The notes under the pieces were generated by a model. It had not been told where the DNA came from, did not search any database, and saw only the letters and a list, made by a program, of their open reading frames with translations. DNA of 64,000 bases from Rummeliibacillus pycnus (GTDB lineage Bacteria > Bacillota > Bacilli > Bacillales_A > Planococcaceae): contig NZ_KZ614145.1 in assembly GCF_002884495.1 (NCBI RefSeq), positions 496,001 to 560,000 of the forward strand. Reading direction: 5' to 3'. The position numbers and the translations under genes were made by a program. The stretch's first letter is position 1. The number at the start of each line of letters is the position of its first letter. Below, one piece after another: positions 62,087 to 64,000 of the stretch.

Positions 62087-64000
62087 TTACACCTCTTCCT
62101 GATTCGTTGTTAAGTGAACGTAGCCAGGGCGTTGCCATTTTCGCTGTACTTCAACACCATTTTGTGGATGGCGTTTTTTATAGCGTGGATTTGTACGTGG
62201 GAGTGGATTTTTCCCTTTTCTTTTTAAAACTTCCACGCGTACTTTTGTTTGTTTATAAGCAGGTGTAGATGTATTCTTATCGCCTGCTGGCCCAGTTAAA
62301 AAGTTGATCGATGAATCTTTATCAACGGAGTTCATCGGTAAGAATAATTCATTGCCACGTACGCGATCAGTGATAAGAGCATTTAGTTTTAGTGCGCCAT
62401 ATGGTGAAACAAGACGTACAAGTGCACCATCTTCAATACCACGTTCTTTCGCAAATTCAGGAGAAACCTCAACGAAAGTTTCAGGTACTTTTGATTGAAT
62501 ACCATTGGATTTGTTCGTTAAATTTCCTTCGTGGAAATGTTCAAGCATACGCCCATTGTTGATATGGCAATCATACTCAGCAGGGAATTCCACTGGTTCT
62601 ACCCAATCATATAAAGCGAAACGAGCTTTTTTGTCTGGGAAGTTAAAGCCGTCTGTATATAAAAGTGGTGTATCTTTTCCGTCAAGGCTACCCCAACAGA
62701 AGCTATTCCAACCTTCAAGTACATCGTAATTTGCTTGGCTGAAAATAGGGGATAAGCTCGCCATTTCTGCGAAAATTTCGCTTGGATGACTGTAGTTCCA
62801 ATTAGCCCCTAAGCGATTCGCAACATCTTGGAGAATTTTCCAATCTGGTTTTGAATCACCGAGTGTTGGTAATACTTGATATAAACGTTGAACGCGGCGT
62901 TCTGTATTTGTAAAGGTTCCTTCTTTTTCAAGAGAAGGGGCTGCTGGAAGAACGACATCCGCATATTGTGCTGTACGAGATAAGAACACATCTTGTACGA
63001 CGAAGAAATCAAGTTGTGAAAGTACTTGGTCTACATGGTTGGCATTACAGTCAACAAGTGCCATTTCTTCTCCAACAAGGTACATTGCCTTCATTTTTCC
63101 TTGGCTAATGGCATCAAGCATTTGCATATTATTGCGACCAGGTTCTGGCTGAATTTTGACACCGTATGCTTTTTCAAATTTTGCGCGTTCCTCATCATTT
63201 GTTACTTTTTGGTATCCTGGTAGTAGGTTTGGTAATGTCCCCATATCACAAGCGCCTTGTACGTTATTGTGACCACGAAGAGGATAAGCACCTGCTCCAG
63301 GACGACGGTAGTTGCCAGTCGCTAATAGTAAGTTAGAAATAGCGGCCGATGTATCGGAACCACCTGTGTTTTGTGTAACACCCATACCCCAAAGAACACA
63401 AGTACCATCTGCATCGCGAATCATTTCTGCTACGTCAATAAGTGTTTCTTTTGAAATGCCTGTTTCTTGTACGGCATAATCGAGTGTATATTTTTCAAGT
63501 ACTTCTTTGAATTCATCAAAGTAGTTAACGTTTTCTTTGATAAATGCTTCATCATGCCAACCTTGGTCGATGATATATTTCGTAACAGCCATAAGCCATA
63601 CTTGGTCTGTACCTTGCTTAGGTCGCATGAAAATATCTGAGCGTTCGGCCATTTCATGTTTTCGCAAATCGGCTACGATTAATTTTTGACCATGTAATTT
63701 ATGAGCACGTTTGACGCGAGTTGCTAAAACAGGGTGGCCTTCTGCTGGGTTGGCACCTACGATGATCACAAGTCCCGCTTTTGCAATATCTTTTACCGTA
63801 CCTGCATCGCCCCCCATACCAACTGTGCGGAACAAACCGTCTGTTGCAGGAGATTGGCAGTAACGTGAGCAGTTATCGACATCATTTGTTCCAAATAACT
63901 GACGAGCCATTTTTTGAATTAGATAATTTTCCTCATTTGTGATTTTTGAAGAGGAGATAAAGCCCACAGCGCCTGGACCGAATTCTTGATGAATACCACC
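62087..64000 (-). CDS. Formate dehydrogenase alpha subunit, C-terminal part (5' end outside window)
   Basis: Molybdopterin oxidoreductase of the YjgC/FdhA type, open to the last base of the window with 638 codons visible. It has the molybdopterin region NCSRYCQSPATDGL, GANPAEGHPVLATRVKRAH, VLWGMGVTQNTGGSDTSAAISNLLLATGNYRRPGAGAYPLRGHNNVQGACDMG, and the C-terminal molydopterin-dinucleotide-binding domain (PETFVEVSPEFAKERGIEDGALVRL). The N-terminal Fe-S domains are outside. It uses the molybdenum supplied by modAB nearby. Confidence 0.94.
   Translation of the reverse strand, partial: GGIHQEFGPGAVGFISSSKITNEENYLIQKMARQLFGTNDVDNCSRYCQSPATDGLFRTVGMGGDAGTVKDIAKAGLVIIVGANPAEGHPVLATRVKRAHKLHGQKLIVADLRKHEMAERSDIFMRPKQGTDQVWLMAVTKYIIDQGWHDEAFIKENVNYFDEFKEVLEKYTLDYAVQETGISKETLIDVAEMIRDADGTCVLWGMGVTQNTGGSDTSAAISNLLLATGNYRRPGAGAYPLRGHNNVQGACDMGTLPNLLPGYQKVTNDEERAKFEKAYGVKIQPEPGRNNMQMLDAISQGKMKAMYLVGEEMALVDCNANHVDQVLSQLDFFVVQDVFLSRTAQYADVVLPAAPSLEKEGTFTNTERRVQRLYQVLPTLGDSKPDWKILQDVANRLGANWNYSHPSEIFAEMASLSPIFSQANYDVLEGWNSFCWGSLDGKDTPLLYTDGFNFPDKKARFALYDWVEPVEFPAEYDCHINNGRMLEHFHEGNLTNKSNGIQSKVPETFVEVSPEFAKERGIEDGALVRLVSPYGALKLNALITDRVRGNELFLPMNSVDKDSSINFLTGPAGDKNTSTPAYKQTKVRVEVLKRKGKNPLPRTNPRYKKRHPQNGVEVQRKWQRPGYVHLTTNQEEV

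Overview
The window comes from a low-GC, spore-forming Firmicute of the Bacillales. The gene order dxs-tlyA-argR-recN-spoIVB-spo0A is the one seen in Bacillus subtilis and relatives. The combination with bkd, methylmalonyl-CoA mutase genes and CGCGGATA-type intergenic repeats suggests a Lysinibacillus-like or other Planococcaceae/Caryophanaceae organism, but that placement is an inference from gene content.

Layout. (1) 1-6391, core chromosome: dxs (5' end outside), tlyA, argR, recN, spoIVB, spo0A. (2) About 6110-29190, an integrated element of roughly 23 kb inserted at the 3' end of spo0A. The last 282 bp of spo0A are present twice, at 6110-6391 (in the intact gene) and 29190-29471. The element starts with a tyrosine recombinase directly after spo0A and carries a homing-endonuclease-like protein, a GIY-YIG protein, a DEAD-like helicase behind a CtsR-box-like site, a second tyrosine recombinase, a transglutaminase-like secreted protein, an ECF sigma/anti-sigma/lipoprotein cluster, and a leftward TcpA/FtsK-like, replication-relaxation-like and membrane-protein block next to an XRE regulator. 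(3) 29.5-34.9 kb, a graveyard of older insertions: an integrase remnant in the same position relative to the second spo0A end, a toxin C-terminus remnant with its likely immunity gene, an SH3b protein, a GIY-YIG/DUF4357 protein, and a third copy of the integrase leader near 34.72 kb. (4) 34.9-38.2 kb, a response regulator/histidine kinase pair with a Met-rich multicopper oxidase lipoprotein, probably copper resistance. (5) 38.3-54.8 kb, core metabolism: a DUF342 protein, glycerophosphodiester phosphodiesterase, yqzF, the sigma-54 activator bkdR, leucine dehydrogenase behind a clear -24/-12 promoter, the branched-chain 2-oxoacid dehydrogenase complex (lpdV-bkdAA-bkdAB-bkdB), then mutA-mutB-meaB. 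Together these take leucine, isoleucine and valine through deamination and oxidative decarboxylation to acyl-CoAs, and propionyl-derived methylmalonyl-CoA to succinyl-CoA. ptb and buk, which lie in this operon in B. subtilis, are absent. (6) 54.8-56.8 kb, an EamA transporter between two copies of an intergenic repeat. (7) 56.8-64.0 kb, a molybdenum/formate module: MalK-type ATPase and molybdate-sensing-type regulator (leftward), modA-modB (rightward), then leftward fdhA-like formate dehydrogenase (5' end outside), DUF1641 and an Mrp-type Fe-S carrier.

The most interesting structure is the use of the 3' end of the sporulation master regulator spo0A as an apparently repeated integration site. 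Each insertion would rebuild the gene with an element-borne 3' end that differs almost only by synonymous changes. No CRISPR array, rRNA or tRNA gene was seen.
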